NCBI RefSeq assembly: GCF_029504655.1 | Contig: NZ_JAQFIL010000001.1 | Location: 1,307,001 to 1,371,000 of the forward strand | Length of the DNA stretch: 64,000 nucleotides | Direction: 5' to 3' | From: Catalinimonas alkaloidigena | GTDB lineage: Bacteria > Bacteroidota > Bacteroidia > Cytophagales > Cyclobacteriaceae | Part shown: positions 1-8,518 of the stretch, piece by piece | Numbering within the stretch: position 1 is the first letter of the stretch | How the letters are laid out: the number at the start of each line of letters is the position of its first letter | Made by a program: the position numbers and the translations under genes | Notes under the pieces: model-generated | Seen by the model: only the letters and a program-made list of their open reading frames with translations | The model's database searches: none | What the model was told of the DNA's origin: nothing

Positions 1-753
1 GATCGTTCCCCCGACTATATCAATACCAATGTAAAGGGTACGCTAAACGTAGTAGAGGCTGCTAAGAAAGCTAAGGTAAGACGCGGTATTTTTGTGAGTA
101 CTGCCAACTCAGTAGGCTTCGGTACTAAAGCGCATCCCGGAGATGAAACTTCACCCCCCAAATTTCAGCAGTACGGCATTGGTTATATGGAGACCAAGTA
201 TCAGGCGCAGCAGATCGTCCTGAACGAAGTAAAAGAAGGTGGATACCCCTTCATTGTAGTCAATCCTACATTTATGATAGGTCCGAATGACTTTAAGCCC
301 AGCTCCGGAAAGATGGTAATCGCAGTGGCTAAAGGCAAAGTGCCCGGCTATCCGGTAGGGGGGAAGAACTACGTATACGTAGGCGATGCTGCTAATGCCA
401 TTGCCAATGCCCTGACCATGGGAAGGCCGGGAGAATGTTATATTCTGGGAAATGAAAACCTTAGCTACCAGGAGATGTTTACCAAGATAGCTGAAGTAGT
501 AGGTGCGAAACCTCCAAAGTTGGCGATTCCCCCTTTTGCCACTAAAGCTTTTGGGATGTTAGGAACAATCGCCGGAAACATTTTTGGAATTACACCTAAT
601 GTCAGCTATAAAATGGCTGTCGTTTCCTGTGATGGACATTATTTTTCAGCAAAAAAGGCAGTTGAAGAGCTCAACATGCCACAAACACCGATAGAAACCG
701 CAATCAAAGAATGTTATGAATGGTTCAAAGAACACGGCTACCTCGACCAATGA
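1..753 (+). CDS. NAD-dependent epimerase/dehydratase, extended SDR (5' end outside window)
   Basis: The reading frame is open from the first base, so the N-terminus with the Rossmann glycine motif lies upstream of the window; an internal GTG at 94 is not the true start. The visible part begins with an NVKGTLNVVEAA segment typical of extended SDRs, followed by the STANSVGFG strand and the catalytic YMETK (a YxxxK motif). The C-terminal half carries the substrate-binding region seen in dihydroflavonol-reductase/3-beta-HSD-like proteins. It probably oxidises or reduces an NAD(P)-linked sugar or sterol-like substrate in the cytoplasm; the substrate cannot be told. The gene overlaps the next gene by 38 bases in another frame, which suggests translational coupling. 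Confidence 0.85.
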   Translation, partial: DRSPDYINTNVKGTLNVVEAAKKAKVRRGIFVSTANSVGFGTKAHPGDETSPPKFQQYGIGYMETKYQAQQIVLNEVKEGGYPFIVVNPTFMIGPNDFKPSSGKMVIAVAKGKVPGYPVGGKNYVYVGDAANAIANALTMGRPGECYILGNENLSYQEMFTKIAEVVGAKPPKLAIPPFATKAFGMLGTIAGNIFGITPNVSYKMAVVSCDGHYFSAKKAVEELNMPQTPIETAIKECYEWFKEHGYLDQ

Positions 754-1975
754 TACTCAGACTGTCACACAGAAATATTTTTTAGAGGAAGTAAAGACTA
801 AAGCACAGAAAGAAGAGTTTCGTAAGCTGCCTTTCAAGATTTATGAGGGTGATCCTAACTGGATTCCGCATATCAGGCAGGAGGTAGAGCAGGTTTTTGA
901 CAAAAATCACAATACCTATTTTGGCCATGGAGAGGCTACACGCTGGATCATGCGCAATGCGGTAGGTAATGTAGTTGGACGTGTAGCGGCTTTTATCAAC
1001 TGGCGAAGAGCCAAAACCTATGATCAGCCTACCGGTGGTATGGGCTTCTTTGAGTGTATTGATGATCAGGAAGCCGCTAATGTTCTCTTTGACCAGTGTA
1101 AAGCCTGGTTGGAAGAAAGAGAAATTGAAGCCATGGATGGACCCATAAATTTTGGCGAGAACAATAAATACTGGGGCCTGATTGTAGATAATTTTAACAA
1201 ACCTCCCTATTACGGCCAAAACTATAATCCTGAGTATTATGTCAGGCTTTTTGAGAACTATGGTTTTCAGGTCTATTATCGCCAGATCGTTTTTGATAAG
1301 ACCTTCTATGATCCGTTACCGGAAATTTATCAGCGCAGGGCTGACCGGCTGAAAAAAGAAGGGCACTACAAAGTAACTAACTTTAAAAAATCACAGGCGG
1401 AATTGTTTGCAAGACATTTTATAGAGATTTACAATGACGCTTGGCAGACGCATGATGGGTTCAAGGCAATGAAAGAGGAGCAGGCGCTGGCTATGCTAAG
1501 GCAGATCAAACCAGTAGCTGATGAAGACCTGATATACTTTGTATACTATGATGATGAGCCTATCGCTTTCATGGTAGCATTGCCCAATATCAACGAAGTG
1601 TATCAAAAAGTAGGAGACAATATGAATCTCTGGGGTAAGTTGAAATTCCTTTATCATAAAATGACCATGAAGTTTCATTCCTGCTATGGCGTAGCTTTTG
1701 GGGTGAAGCGCAAATACCAGGCGAGAGGTGTAGAGGGACTTATCTTTGACGATCTGCAGACCAAAGCCCTTACAGAGAAGAATTACAAATACGATAACTA
1801 TATCGTAACCTGGGTGGGTGATTTTAACCCCAAAATGATTCGTGTGATGGAAGCGCTGGGATGTGTGAAGAGCAGAACCATGGCCACTTACCGCAAGCTT
1901 TTTGATGAAAATGCAGTTTTTGAGCGTTCTCCAATTATTGGGGTTAAGAAAGAAGATAAAAAAGAAAATAGTTGA
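716..1975 (+). CDS. GNAT-like conserved protein of Bacteroidota
   Basis: This is a 419-residue soluble protein with no signal peptide. The segment around MDGPINFGENNKYWGL, followed by an NPEYYVRLFENYGF stretch, matches my recollection of a conserved Bacteroidota family annotated as GNAT-like acyltransferase. The C-terminal half, with the AFGVKRKYQARGVEGLIFD segment, looks like an acetyl-CoA-binding GNAT core. No substrate is known to me. The first available start, the ATG at 716, lies inside the upstream epimerase gene and there is no good in-frame alternative before the conserved part, so the overlap is probably real. The epimerase and this gene appear to form one transcription unit. Confidence 0.75.
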   Translation: MNGSKNTATSTNDTQTVTQKYFLEEVKTKAQKEEFRKLPFKIYEGDPNWIPHIRQEVEQVFDKNHNTYFGHGEATRWIMRNAVGNVVGRVAAFINWRRAKTYDQPTGGMGFFECIDDQEAANVLFDQCKAWLEEREIEAMDGPINFGENNKYWGLIVDNFNKPPYYGQNYNPEYYVRLFENYGFQVYYRQIVFDKTFYDPLPEIYQRRADRLKKEGHYKVTNFKKSQAELFARHFIEIYNDAWQTHDGFKAMKEEQALAMLRQIKPVADEDLIYFVYYDDEPIAFMVALPNINEVYQKVGDNMNLWGKLKFLYHKMTMKFHSCYGVAFGVKRKYQARGVEGLIFDDLQTKALTEKNYKYDNYIVTWVGDFNPKMIRVMEALGCVKSRTMATYRKLFDENAVFERSPIIGVKKEDKKENS

Positions 1976-1990
1976 CCTTATATTTCTGAA

Positions 1991-3001
1991 TTATGCCAGA
2001 ATAGTAATGATTTTATCTTTGGGTATGTTGAGCCTGACCTGATCACCTACTTTAATATGGTTGGTCCGGTGATAAAGTACCCAGTTCTGCTGGGCATACT
2101 CCACTGCGACTTCATAAAAAGCACCCATAAAACGGATGTTTTTTATGGTAGCTTGATGTTTGCTATCCTTAACGTCAGGCTCAATCAGAATATCTTCTGA
2201 CCGTATACAAAGGGTGCTTTGCCTTTTTGTTGGCAAGTTCAGCGCTGATTTTGCTTCATGGGTGCTGATGATATTGCAGTATCCAAAAAGCCCGGCAATA
2301 TAGGTATTGGAAGGTTGCTTATAAATTTTTTCTGGTTTATCCAGTTGAAGTAACTTTCCCTGACGCATTACGGCTACCTGGTCGGCCATGGATAGCGCAT
2401 CCTGTGGATCATGAGATACAATAATAGTAGTGATTTCAAGGGCTTCTAAAATATCAATAATTTCACGCTTCAGATGCGCTTTAAGGCTCAAATCAATATT
2501 ACTGAAAGGTTCATCCATTAATAGCAGTAGCGGCTCTTCAGCGAGCGCTCTTGCCAATGCTACTCTTTGTTTCTCACCGCCGGATAGTTCCCGGGGAAAA
2601 GAATCTCTGAGGTGTTGCAATTTGCATATTTCCATAAGTTCTTCAGCTCGCTCCTCCTGATACTCTTTTACATAAGCTCTTAGAATACGCTTGATATTTT
2701 GTGCTACATTAAGCTTGGGAGATAGCTCATAATGTTGATATACCATCTTGATCTCCGGGTGCCCGGGAACCAGTCTGCGTGATGGCCCCTTCACCCATTC
2801 TCCGTTGAGGTAAATCTTTCCTTCATCAGGTTCCAGCAATCCGGCGATGATTTTGAGCAAACTGGTTTTTCCTGAGCCACTTTCTCCGGTAAGCGTCAAT
2901 ATTTGACCTTTATCTAAACTAAAACTGATATTCTTAACAGCATTTTGATCTTTACCTTCATAGGCTTTGCTGACATTTTTTACTTCAAGGATTGTAGACA
3001 T
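1991..3001 (-). CDS. ABC transporter ATP-binding protein, MalK/PotA-like
   Basis: The 336-residue ATPase has all the standard motifs: Walker A GESGSGKT (39-46), Q-loop in MVYQHYE (about 87-92), signature LSGGE (139-143), Walker B with catalytic E164 (LLLLMDEP) and switch histidine H197. After about residue 240 comes an extra domain of roughly 100 residues resembling the TOBE/OB regulatory domain of MalK, PotA and FbpC-type importers. Importers of this type use the ATPase with separate permease and binding protein genes, but none lies next to it, so its partners must be encoded elsewhere or it works alone. It ends 15 bases from the convergent GNAT-like gene. Confidence 0.88.
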   Translation of the reverse strand: MSTILEVKNVSKAYEGKDQNAVKNISFSLDKGQILTLTGESGSGKTSLLKIIAGLLEPDEGKIYLNGEWVKGPSRRLVPGHPEIKMVYQHYELSPKLNVAQNIKRILRAYVKEYQEERAEELMEICKLQHLRDSFPRELSGGEKQRVALARALAEEPLLLLMDEPFSNIDLSLKAHLKREIIDILEALEITTIIVSHDPQDALSMADQVAVMRQGKLLQLDKPEKIYKQPSNTYIAGLFGYCNIISTHEAKSALNLPTKRQSTLCIRSEDILIEPDVKDSKHQATIKNIRFMGAFYEVAVEYAQQNWVLYHRTNHIKVGDQVRLNIPKDKIITILA

Positions 3002-3063
3002 ATTTGGCTGCTTAACTATCTTAAGTTAAATGGTGTAGACTGATAAAAGTTGCGAAATACATG

Positions 3064-3095
3064 AAAAAAGCTCCAATTTCAGGAAACTGGAGCTT
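3064..3095 (-). terminator. Intrinsic terminator after the 3146-3799 gene
   Basis: An 8-bp perfect stem (AAGCTCCA / TGGAGCTT) with a 12-base loop is followed, reading the minus strand, by a run of six T. It lies 50 bases after the stop of the minus-strand gene at 3146 and before the ABC ATPase gene, so it would separate the two units. Confidence 0.75.
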
Positions 3096-3145
3096 GAGCT
3101 GTTAATAAATCAACATTTTATCTACAATCGCGACATGCGTTACGT

Positions 3146-3799
3146 TTATCTTAGCGAAATTTTTTTAGCAGTCTGTTCTCTCATGTCTGAAGTAAGGTTA
3201 AAATATTCAACCAGTTCTATCTGGTCACCAATGTCATAAGGCCTAAGTTGATTCTTCTTCATATAAGTATGAAGGCTTCTTTCTTTATTTTGCATAATAG
3301 GTAGTACTTCACGCTTGAAACTTTTAGATTTTATAAGTTCGTTTTCGTAGTGCACAAAGTACTCATAGCAAACCTTATGTTGGTTGAGACGTTTGTTTCT
3401 GTTTGCCAAATAGCCTTCCTTGGCATTATAGGCTGGATATTTATTGCGTTTTCTGACGTAACTGATATCACCTTCCAGCACCACTTCGTAAAAAGCTTTT
3501 TGCTGATATCTGGGGTTGATGTAATTGGTTAATGTTACAAAATCATGAAAGAGGTTTTCACTCTCCTCATAATACTTGAACGCTGTTACCTGATGGGGTG
3601 TAAATGTTTTGATGACATCATCAATTTTGCACATGACAATATCGTGAGAGTAATCGTAACTGATGTCACCTTTTACAACTTCGGTGTTTTCTAGTATTAT
3701 CACTCCCGGATACCAATCAGTAGTACTATTGGAAAGTTGTGCATTAGCAGATACAGCGAGGGTAAAAATAAAAGCAGAAAAAATTGAAATAGTCTTCAT
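3146..3799 (-). CDS. Secreted hypothetical protein
   Basis: The 217-residue protein begins with a clear Sec signal peptide (MKTISIFSAFIFTLAVSANAQ, cleavage after AQ-type end), so it is exported to the periplasm or surface. The N-terminal third has the pattern PGVIILENTEVVKGDI and a predicted beta-rich stretch, seen in many Bacteroidota exported proteins of unknown role; the rest is charged, with Lys/Arg/Asn-rich segments. I do not recognise a catalytic motif. The gene stands alone, with an intrinsic terminator downstream and an AT-rich leader upstream. Confidence 0.75.
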   Translation of the reverse strand: MKTISIFSAFIFTLAVSANAQLSNSTTDWYPGVIILENTEVVKGDISYDYSHDIVMCKIDDVIKTFTPHQVTAFKYYEESENLFHDFVTLTNYINPRYQQKAFYEVVLEGDISYVRKRNKYPAYNAKEGYLANRNKRLNQHKVCYEYFVHYENELIKSKSFKREVLPIMQNKERSLHTYMKKNQLRPYDIGDQIELVEYFNLTSDMREQTAKKISLR

Positions 3800-4183
3800 A
3801 TTAATCAGTGGTTTTGAGCTTACTTACCAAATTATATTTGGTGAATTGTAAGCAATTTATCTATTCTATCATGCATTTGTGCTACTGAAAAATGACAATA
3901 ATGCTGATGTAAGAACTAACCAAAAAAATTATTAAAATGTTAAATTTTCTGATTAATAAATATTTATTATTGCCATTTTTTGAATATACGAAATGATTTT
4001 ATATAAGATTTGATTTCTAAAGGACTTTTTTTTGCATGATAAAATGGAATACTATGATGCATTTTACTTGATAAACAGAATATTATTCTGATAAATATGG
4101 GTGAGGCAAAGGAAAAATTACATACGGAATGGAGTGCTGAATATTCTTTAAGTCAGAAGGAGGGGAAAAAGAAAAAAAAAGCA
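3800..4183. other. AT-rich intergenic stretch without a gene
   Basis: About 380 bases between two minus-strand genes. It is strongly AT-rich and I see no credible ORF on either strand. It should hold the promoter of the secreted protein gene that starts at 3799, but I could not single out a convincing -33/-7 pair. Confidence 0.5.
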
Positions 4184-4212
4184 TAAAAAAAGCCGAATCT
4201 TACGATCCGGCT
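4184..4212 (-). terminator. Intrinsic terminator after hsp20
   Basis: A 9-bp stem (AGCCGAATC / GATCCGGCT, one mismatch, four-base loop) is followed on the minus strand by seven T, 22 bases after the hsp20 stop. On the plus strand it is also followed by T residues, so it could work in both directions. Confidence 0.85.
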
Positions 4213-4234
4213 ATCATTTTTTTTAAGAAAAGTA

Positions 4235-4639
4235 TTAGTATTCTCTAATATCAATTTTCTTGACTTTCATCGTGTCCTGCTCACCATTGTATGGCATATG
4301 CACTTTGAGTAATCCTTTATCAAATATGGCATCAATCTGCTCTTTATCCACAAAGGGTGGTATCTCAAAGGTCTGATTGAATACAGGTACCGTATATCGG
4401 GCTGCTTTCTGAATATCATCCTCAAATAATTCAGAGCCCTTAAGTACCGCATATACTACTAACTGATTTCCTCTCAAAAATATATTGAACGCATCACTAC
4501 TCACACTTGGAGCATGGATTACTATTGTAAAATGATCTTTCTGTCTATCTATATTTACTGAGGCAGCAGTACTACCACCACCAATGGTATTCATCGCATC
4601 AAACTGATGAACAAAGTCTTTTAGTACATTTTTCATCAT
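4235..4639 (-). CDS. Small heat shock protein, Hsp20/alpha-crystallin family
   Basis: The 134-residue protein has the size and pattern of a small heat shock protein: a short variable N-terminus, then an alpha-crystallin domain (about 25-125) with the late IDAIFDKGLLKVHMPY stretch matching the conserved A-x-x-x-x-G-L-L/V motif. Such proteins hold unfolded proteins in a refoldable state. Two ATG codons stand in tandem (4639 and 4636). A strong GGAGG lies only 2 bases before the first and 5 bases before the second, so the second is the better start. A strong Shine-Dalgarno is unusual for this phylum and suggests high expression on induction. Confidence 0.88.
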   Translation of the reverse strand: MMKNVLKDFVHQFDAMNTIGGGSTAASVNIDRQKDHFTIVIHAPSVSSDAFNIFLRGNQLVVYAVLKGSELFEDDIQKAARYTVPVFNQTFEIPPFVDKEQIDAIFDKGLLKVHMPYNGEQDTMKVKKIDIREY

Positions 4640-4640
4640 T

Positions 4641-4650
4641 TCCTCCTTTT
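4641..4650 (-). promoter_or_regulatory. Strong Shine-Dalgarno of hsp20
   Basis: The minus strand reads AAAAGGAGGA directly before the tandem ATG codons. Most genes in this window have no such motif. Spacing favours the second ATG (4634-4636). Confidence 0.7.
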
Positions 4651-4758
4651 GTTTAACCTATAAGGATCAAATCTTATACCATAGCCAAAAATGTACATTT
4701 CACAAGGCCTTTAATGTCAATTTGTCTTGCCTCTGTAAAAATAAAGACTTTATGTCAT

Positions 4759-6147
4759 CTATTTTCTAATTTGATATGAAATGATACTGAATAAGCCTAG
4801 TGCCATCAAAAGGAAAAGGTCCATTCTAAGGAAACCTACTTCTGATGGGATGAGCCCTAACAATGAAAGGATAAAGATTATCAAAGCAGCAGCAGTTGCC
4901 ACAATTATTTCATTACCCAATGTCTTCTTGCTCAATACTCCAGTGAGTATCATCGGAGCCAGCATGGAAGTACCGGCAAAGCTTACCCTGGCTAACATGA
5001 CCAGCTGATCGCCGGCAAGCACTGAGAATATGAGCGCGACAACTGCAAAGCCAAAGATAGAATAACGGGTAATGCTCAACACCTTTTTTTCATGCCCCTT
5101 CAGCAGAGAGCGAACTTCCGTACCCAATGCAAATATTTGCGAGTCAGTAGTAGAAAGCCCGGCGGCCAATAGTCCCACTACGGCTACAGCAGCAACAAAA
5201 TCAGGTTGTTCATAGAGTAATACTCGTGAAAGAAAGTCAGCTGTAGGAAGATCAGGGTACCTGACTGCGCCGTACATACCGATAAATGCGGTTGGCAGGA
5301 TGATCAATATGGCGAATATACCTACCGCAACTGCCATCATGTGCGTGGTTTTCAGGTTTCGCATGATAACCAGCCTGATTGTAAGCTGAGGCTGTGTGAC
5401 AGGTATAAAAAGAATTACCATAAAAGAGGCAATTAGGAATTGCACACTAAATAAGCCTGTGGGACCTGGAGTGGAAAGCAGAGCCGCGTTGGCAGCTTCT
5501 ACCTGGTCAAACATATTTCCAAGGTCTCCAAAGTATTCTACACAGCGGATTCCAATAATCCAGGTCACGATCAGGAGCGTCAAACCTTGTATGGCATCTG
5601 CATTCATGATGGCTTTCAACCCTCCGATTTCACTATAGGTAAGCATGACCGCGACTATAATAATTGCCCATCCCCAGAATGGCATGGCATCAGGAAATAC
5701 CGCGGTAAGGAAGATAGCAATACCCCTGATCTGAATGGCCACATACGGAACGAGGAAAAGAAAGACACCAGCAAAGCTGACATATCCCGCCCATTTGTTC
5801 TGATAGCATTTCACCAAAAGTCCGGCTACGCCATTGAAACCTTTTTCGGCTACTTTCTTGCGTAAATGATAACCCCACCAAAGTATAAAAAATACCATTC
5901 CTCCATCAGATACCGCCAGAAAAAGCCATGCTCCAATACCATTGAGGCGAAAGAAATCAGGCATACCCAAAAGTGTAAATGTACTGAAAAGTGTGGCAGC
6001 AAAAGTCAAGAAGCCCAGGATAATACCTATGTTAGAGCCTGCTAGAAGATAATCCTCCGCGCTTTTGTTTTTCTTAAATGATCGTGTAGCTACAAAGGCC
6101 AGCATGCCCAAATAGAGAGTGCCTAATATAATAATCCAGGTAGTCAT
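4759..6147 (-). CDS. Sodium:solute symporter (SSS family)
   Basis: The 462-residue protein is almost wholly made of hydrophobic helices (about 12-13), starting with an outside-in helix at residues 3-20. The KSAEDYLLAG segment after helix 1 and the SEIGGLKAIMNADAIQG segment in the middle are hallmarks of SSS transporters, which couple Na+ entry to uptake of sugars, organic acids, vitamins or amino acids. The gene is last in a minus-strand cluster with an isomerase, a Gfo/Idh/MocA oxidoreductase and an SDR, so a sugar, polyol or sugar acid is the likely cargo. It is preceded with a 2-base gap by a small two-helix protein that may be its accessory subunit. Confidence 0.92.
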   Translation of the reverse strand: MTTWIIILGTLYLGMLAFVATRSFKKNKSAEDYLLAGSNIGIILGFLTFAATLFSTFTLLGMPDFFRLNGIGAWLFLAVSDGGMVFFILWWGYHLRKKVAEKGFNGVAGLLVKCYQNKWAGYVSFAGVFLFLVPYVAIQIRGIAIFLTAVFPDAMPFWGWAIIIVAVMLTYSEIGGLKAIMNADAIQGLTLLIVTWIIGIRCVEYFGDLGNMFDQVEAANAALLSTPGPTGLFSVQFLIASFMVILFIPVTQPQLTIRLVIMRNLKTTHMMAVAVGIFAILIILPTAFIGMYGAVRYPDLPTADFLSRVLLYEQPDFVAAVAVVGLLAAGLSTTDSQIFALGTEVRSLLKGHEKKVLSITRYSIFGFAVVALIFSVLAGDQLVMLARVSFAGTSMLAPMILTGVLSKKTLGNEIIVATAAALIIFILSLLGLIPSEVGFLRMDLFLLMALGLFSIISYQIRK

Positions 6148-6149
6148 AA

Positions 6150-6374
6150 TTATTTGTCAGTATCTTTTCCGGGATGAACTCTAGTGCCAATGAAAGTAAG
6201 CACTACATACAATATGGTTACTAAAATTGATATCCAAAGGGTGTAGGGCATCCCGAATAACTCGGGTTTAATTACTCCCTGAGGAATTACCAGCGGAGAA
6301 AAAGTGATAATGGTAAGTAATACAGCGCAGACGATGAGTACTCGCCATACCGTCATTTTCTTGGAAGAGTCCAT
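6150..6374 (-). CDS. Small two-helix membrane protein accompanying the SSS symporter
   Basis: The 74-residue protein has two hydrophobic helices (about 11-30 and 45-64) with an FGMPYTLW turn between them. Size, topology and position directly before an SSS gene recall the small DUF3311-type or YhdT-like partners of such symporters. The role of these partners is poorly defined. The gap to the symporter start is 2 bases, so the two are surely co-transcribed. Confidence 0.75.
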   Translation of the reverse strand: MDSSKKMTVWRVLIVCAVLLTIITFSPLVIPQGVIKPELFGMPYTLWISILVTILYVVLTFIGTRVHPGKDTDK

Positions 6375-6450
6375 ATATTGGTTGTGATTAGTTTGGTTTT
6401 AGTAATGGTTATGTCTTAAGCAATCGATTGTTCTCTGTTAAGAAAAAACT

Positions 6451-7221
6451 TTAAAGTCTGGGGACCGCCAATCCGCCGTCAACCATGATGGTTTGTCCGC
6501 TGGAGTAAGGAAAATAGCCCTGGGCCAGTGCGGAAACAGCTTTTCCTACATCTTCAGGCATTCCCCAGCGTGGTTGTGCGCAGAGGCCATCTTCTATCAA
6601 TTTATCATATTTTTCTGTTACTGCGGAAGTCATATCCGTTTTGATGAGCCCGGGGCGAACATCAAATACAGGGATGTCAAATTCTCCCAGGCGAGAAGCA
6701 AAGAGAAGTGTCATCATGCTCATGCCTGCTTTGGAGATGCAATATTCACCCCGGTTGACTGAAGCGATGCTCGCAGAAATGGAAGAAATATTGATTATGG
6801 AAGCATCAAAATCAGCGTTAGCCTTTTTCAGCTCAATCATCCAGTTAGCGGCTTGTTGGGTCAGAAAATAAGGACCCTGCAAATTGGTTTTGACCACGTA
6901 TTCAAAGCTCTCTTCGCTCGCATCCAACAGGTCTTTTCTTTCTTTTGGTGCTACGCCAGCATTGTTGACCAATACGTTAAGTTGGCCGTAGTGCTCTTTG
7001 ATGGCTGACAGCATATTTTGTCTGGCTTCGGTAGAACCAATATCGCCCTGGCAGTACAATGCATCTACTCCATACGATTTGATTCCCTCCAGAACATCAC
7101 GAACTGCTTCAGCAGGACGCATTCCGTTGATAGCAATATCAAAGCCTGCTTTGGCAAGCTCTTCCGCGATTCCCAGTCCTATACCCCGGCTACCGCCAGT
7201 TACAAATGCTACTTTTTTCAT
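6451..7221 (-). CDS. SDR family 3-ketoacyl reductase-like dehydrogenase
   Basis: The 256-residue classical short-chain dehydrogenase has the cofactor motif TGGSRGIG (8-15), NNAG (86-89), a serine in INISSIS (around 147) and the catalytic Y160-x-x-x-K164. The C-terminal SSGQTIMVDGG is typical of FabG-like members. In this cluster it more likely oxidises a sugar, sugar acid or polyol than acts in fatty acid synthesis. It lies between the Gfo/Idh/MocA gene (94-base gap with a hairpin) and the small membrane protein gene (76-base gap). Confidence 0.9.
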   Translation of the reverse strand: MKKVAFVTGGSRGIGLGIAEELAKAGFDIAINGMRPAEAVRDVLEGIKSYGVDALYCQGDIGSTEARQNMLSAIKEHYGQLNVLVNNAGVAPKERKDLLDASEESFEYVVKTNLQGPYFLTQQAANWMIELKKANADFDASIINISSISASIASVNRGEYCISKAGMSMMTLLFASRLGEFDIPVFDVRPGLIKTDMTSAVTEKYDKLIEDGLCAQPRWGMPEDVGKAVSALAQGYFPYSSGQTIMVDGGLAVPRL

Positions 7222-7270
7222 GAATGTAGTTGAAAGTTGAAGGTTAAAAGTGAATAGATAAACGAATAGC

Positions 7271-7304
7271 TTAAGGTTAAAAGCTAGCCAGCCTTTAACC
7301 TTAA
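7271..7304. repeat. 11-bp perfect hairpin inside the carbohydrate cluster
   Basis: TTAAGGTTAAA and TTTAACCTTAA form perfect arms around a 12-base loop between the oxidoreductase gene and the SDR gene, both on the minus strand. There is no T-run, so it may stabilise RNA ends or partly terminate rather than fully stop transcription. A third copy of the core, AAGGTTAAAAG, lies nearby at about 7241-7251. Confidence 0.6.
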
Positions 7305-7315
7305 AAGTATAGCAT

Positions 7316-8479
7316 TTAACTCAGCGAAGGAATATCTACCCAGCAGCGTTTCTCCCAGCTTTCCAGCCCTTTTTCCGCCAATTGAACGCCTTTGGCTCCT
7401 TCTAGCAGGGAATATGGAAACGGCTCATCTTTCACGACATGACGCAGGAACATCTCCCACTGCACTTTGAAAGCATTGTCATGAAATTCCTGATCCGGTA
7501 CTTTTGCCCAGCCTTCATAAAAGTTGATAGGCTGCGGAATATCAGGATTCCAGACCGGCTTGGGGGTATTGCCATAGTGCTGTATCCAGCAATCACGCAG
7601 GCCGGCCACTGCTGAGCCTTTGGTACCATCAATCTGCAGGGTGAGCAGATCGTCACGGCGGACACGTACGGTCCATGAGGAGTTGAAATGTGCGATGATA
7701 CCACCGTCTAGCTCAAAAGTAGCATAGGCAGAATCATCAGCGGTGGCTTTGTAAGTATTGCCTTGTTCATCCACACGTTCAGGAATATGCGTAGCGCCGA
7801 GGCAGGAGACAGCTTTTACATTACCAAAGATACCATCCAGTACATAGCGCCAGTGGCAAAGCATATCTACAATAATACCACCATCTTCTTCTTTCTTGTA
7901 GTTCCATGAAGGGCGTTGTGCGGGAATAGTGTCTCCTTCAAATACCCAGTAGCCAAACTCTCCACGGATAGAAAGAATTTCTCCGAAGAAGCCATTCTCA
8001 ATGAGTCGCTGCACTTTGCGCATACCTGGCAGAAAGAGCTTATCCTGAACTACACCATTTTTCACACCTTTTTCCTGGCAGAATTTGTAGATGTCTAAGG
8101 CAGTGGCTGTATCTACGGCAGTAGGTTTTTCACAATATACGTGCTTCCCAGCCTCAGCAGCCTGCTTTACGGCAGTGGCACGGCGGCCGGTAGTCTGTGA
8201 GTCAAAATAAATGGAGTAGTGGTCATCATGCATCACCTCATCCAGATTAGTGGTATATTTTTCAATACCTGACATCTTGCACAGCTTCTCCAGTTTTGCT
8301 GCATTACGACCTACTAAAATAGGATCGGGCATGATCGTCTCAGTAGGGCTGATCCTGACGCCACCTTGCTTGATAATTTCAACGATAGAACGCATCAGGT
8401 GTTGGTTGGTGCCCATGCGTCCGGTCACTCCGTTCATAATAATACCTACCGTATGGGTAGTCGTGCTCTTTTCGCTCAT
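7316..8479 (-). CDS. Gfo/Idh/MocA family oxidoreductase
   Basis: The 387-residue protein has an N-terminal Rossmann segment (GIIMNGVTGRMGTNQH, about 12-27) and the family signature CEKP (116-119), in which the lysine contacts cofactor and substrate. The C-terminal half is the alpha/beta dimerisation and substrate domain. Members use NAD(P) to oxidise or reduce sugars, inositols or sugar derivatives. The glycine motif is slightly unusual (GVTGRMG rather than GxGxxG). It follows the TIM-barrel gene by 39 bases on the same strand, a pairing known from many sugar and inositol degradation clusters. Confidence 0.9.
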   Translation of the reverse strand: MSEKSTTTHTVGIIMNGVTGRMGTNQHLMRSIVEIIKQGGVRISPTETIMPDPILVGRNAAKLEKLCKMSGIEKYTTNLDEVMHDDHYSIYFDSQTTGRRATAVKQAAEAGKHVYCEKPTAVDTATALDIYKFCQEKGVKNGVVQDKLFLPGMRKVQRLIENGFFGEILSIRGEFGYWVFEGDTIPAQRPSWNYKKEEDGGIIVDMLCHWRYVLDGIFGNVKAVSCLGATHIPERVDEQGNTYKATADDSAYATFELDGGIIAHFNSSWTVRVRRDDLLTLQIDGTKGSAVAGLRDCWIQHYGNTPKPVWNPDIPQPINFYEGWAKVPDQEFHDNAFKVQWEMFLRHVVKDEPFPYSLLEGAKGVQLAEKGLESWEKRCWVDIPSLS

Positions 8480-8518
8480 TTCAATTCAATAGGTTAGTAT
8501 ATATTTAATAATTATAGT

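Noticed and set aside
782..1219. Antisense ORF inside the GNAT-like gene
   Set aside because: Plus-strand frame has a conserved family pattern; the antisense reading has none.
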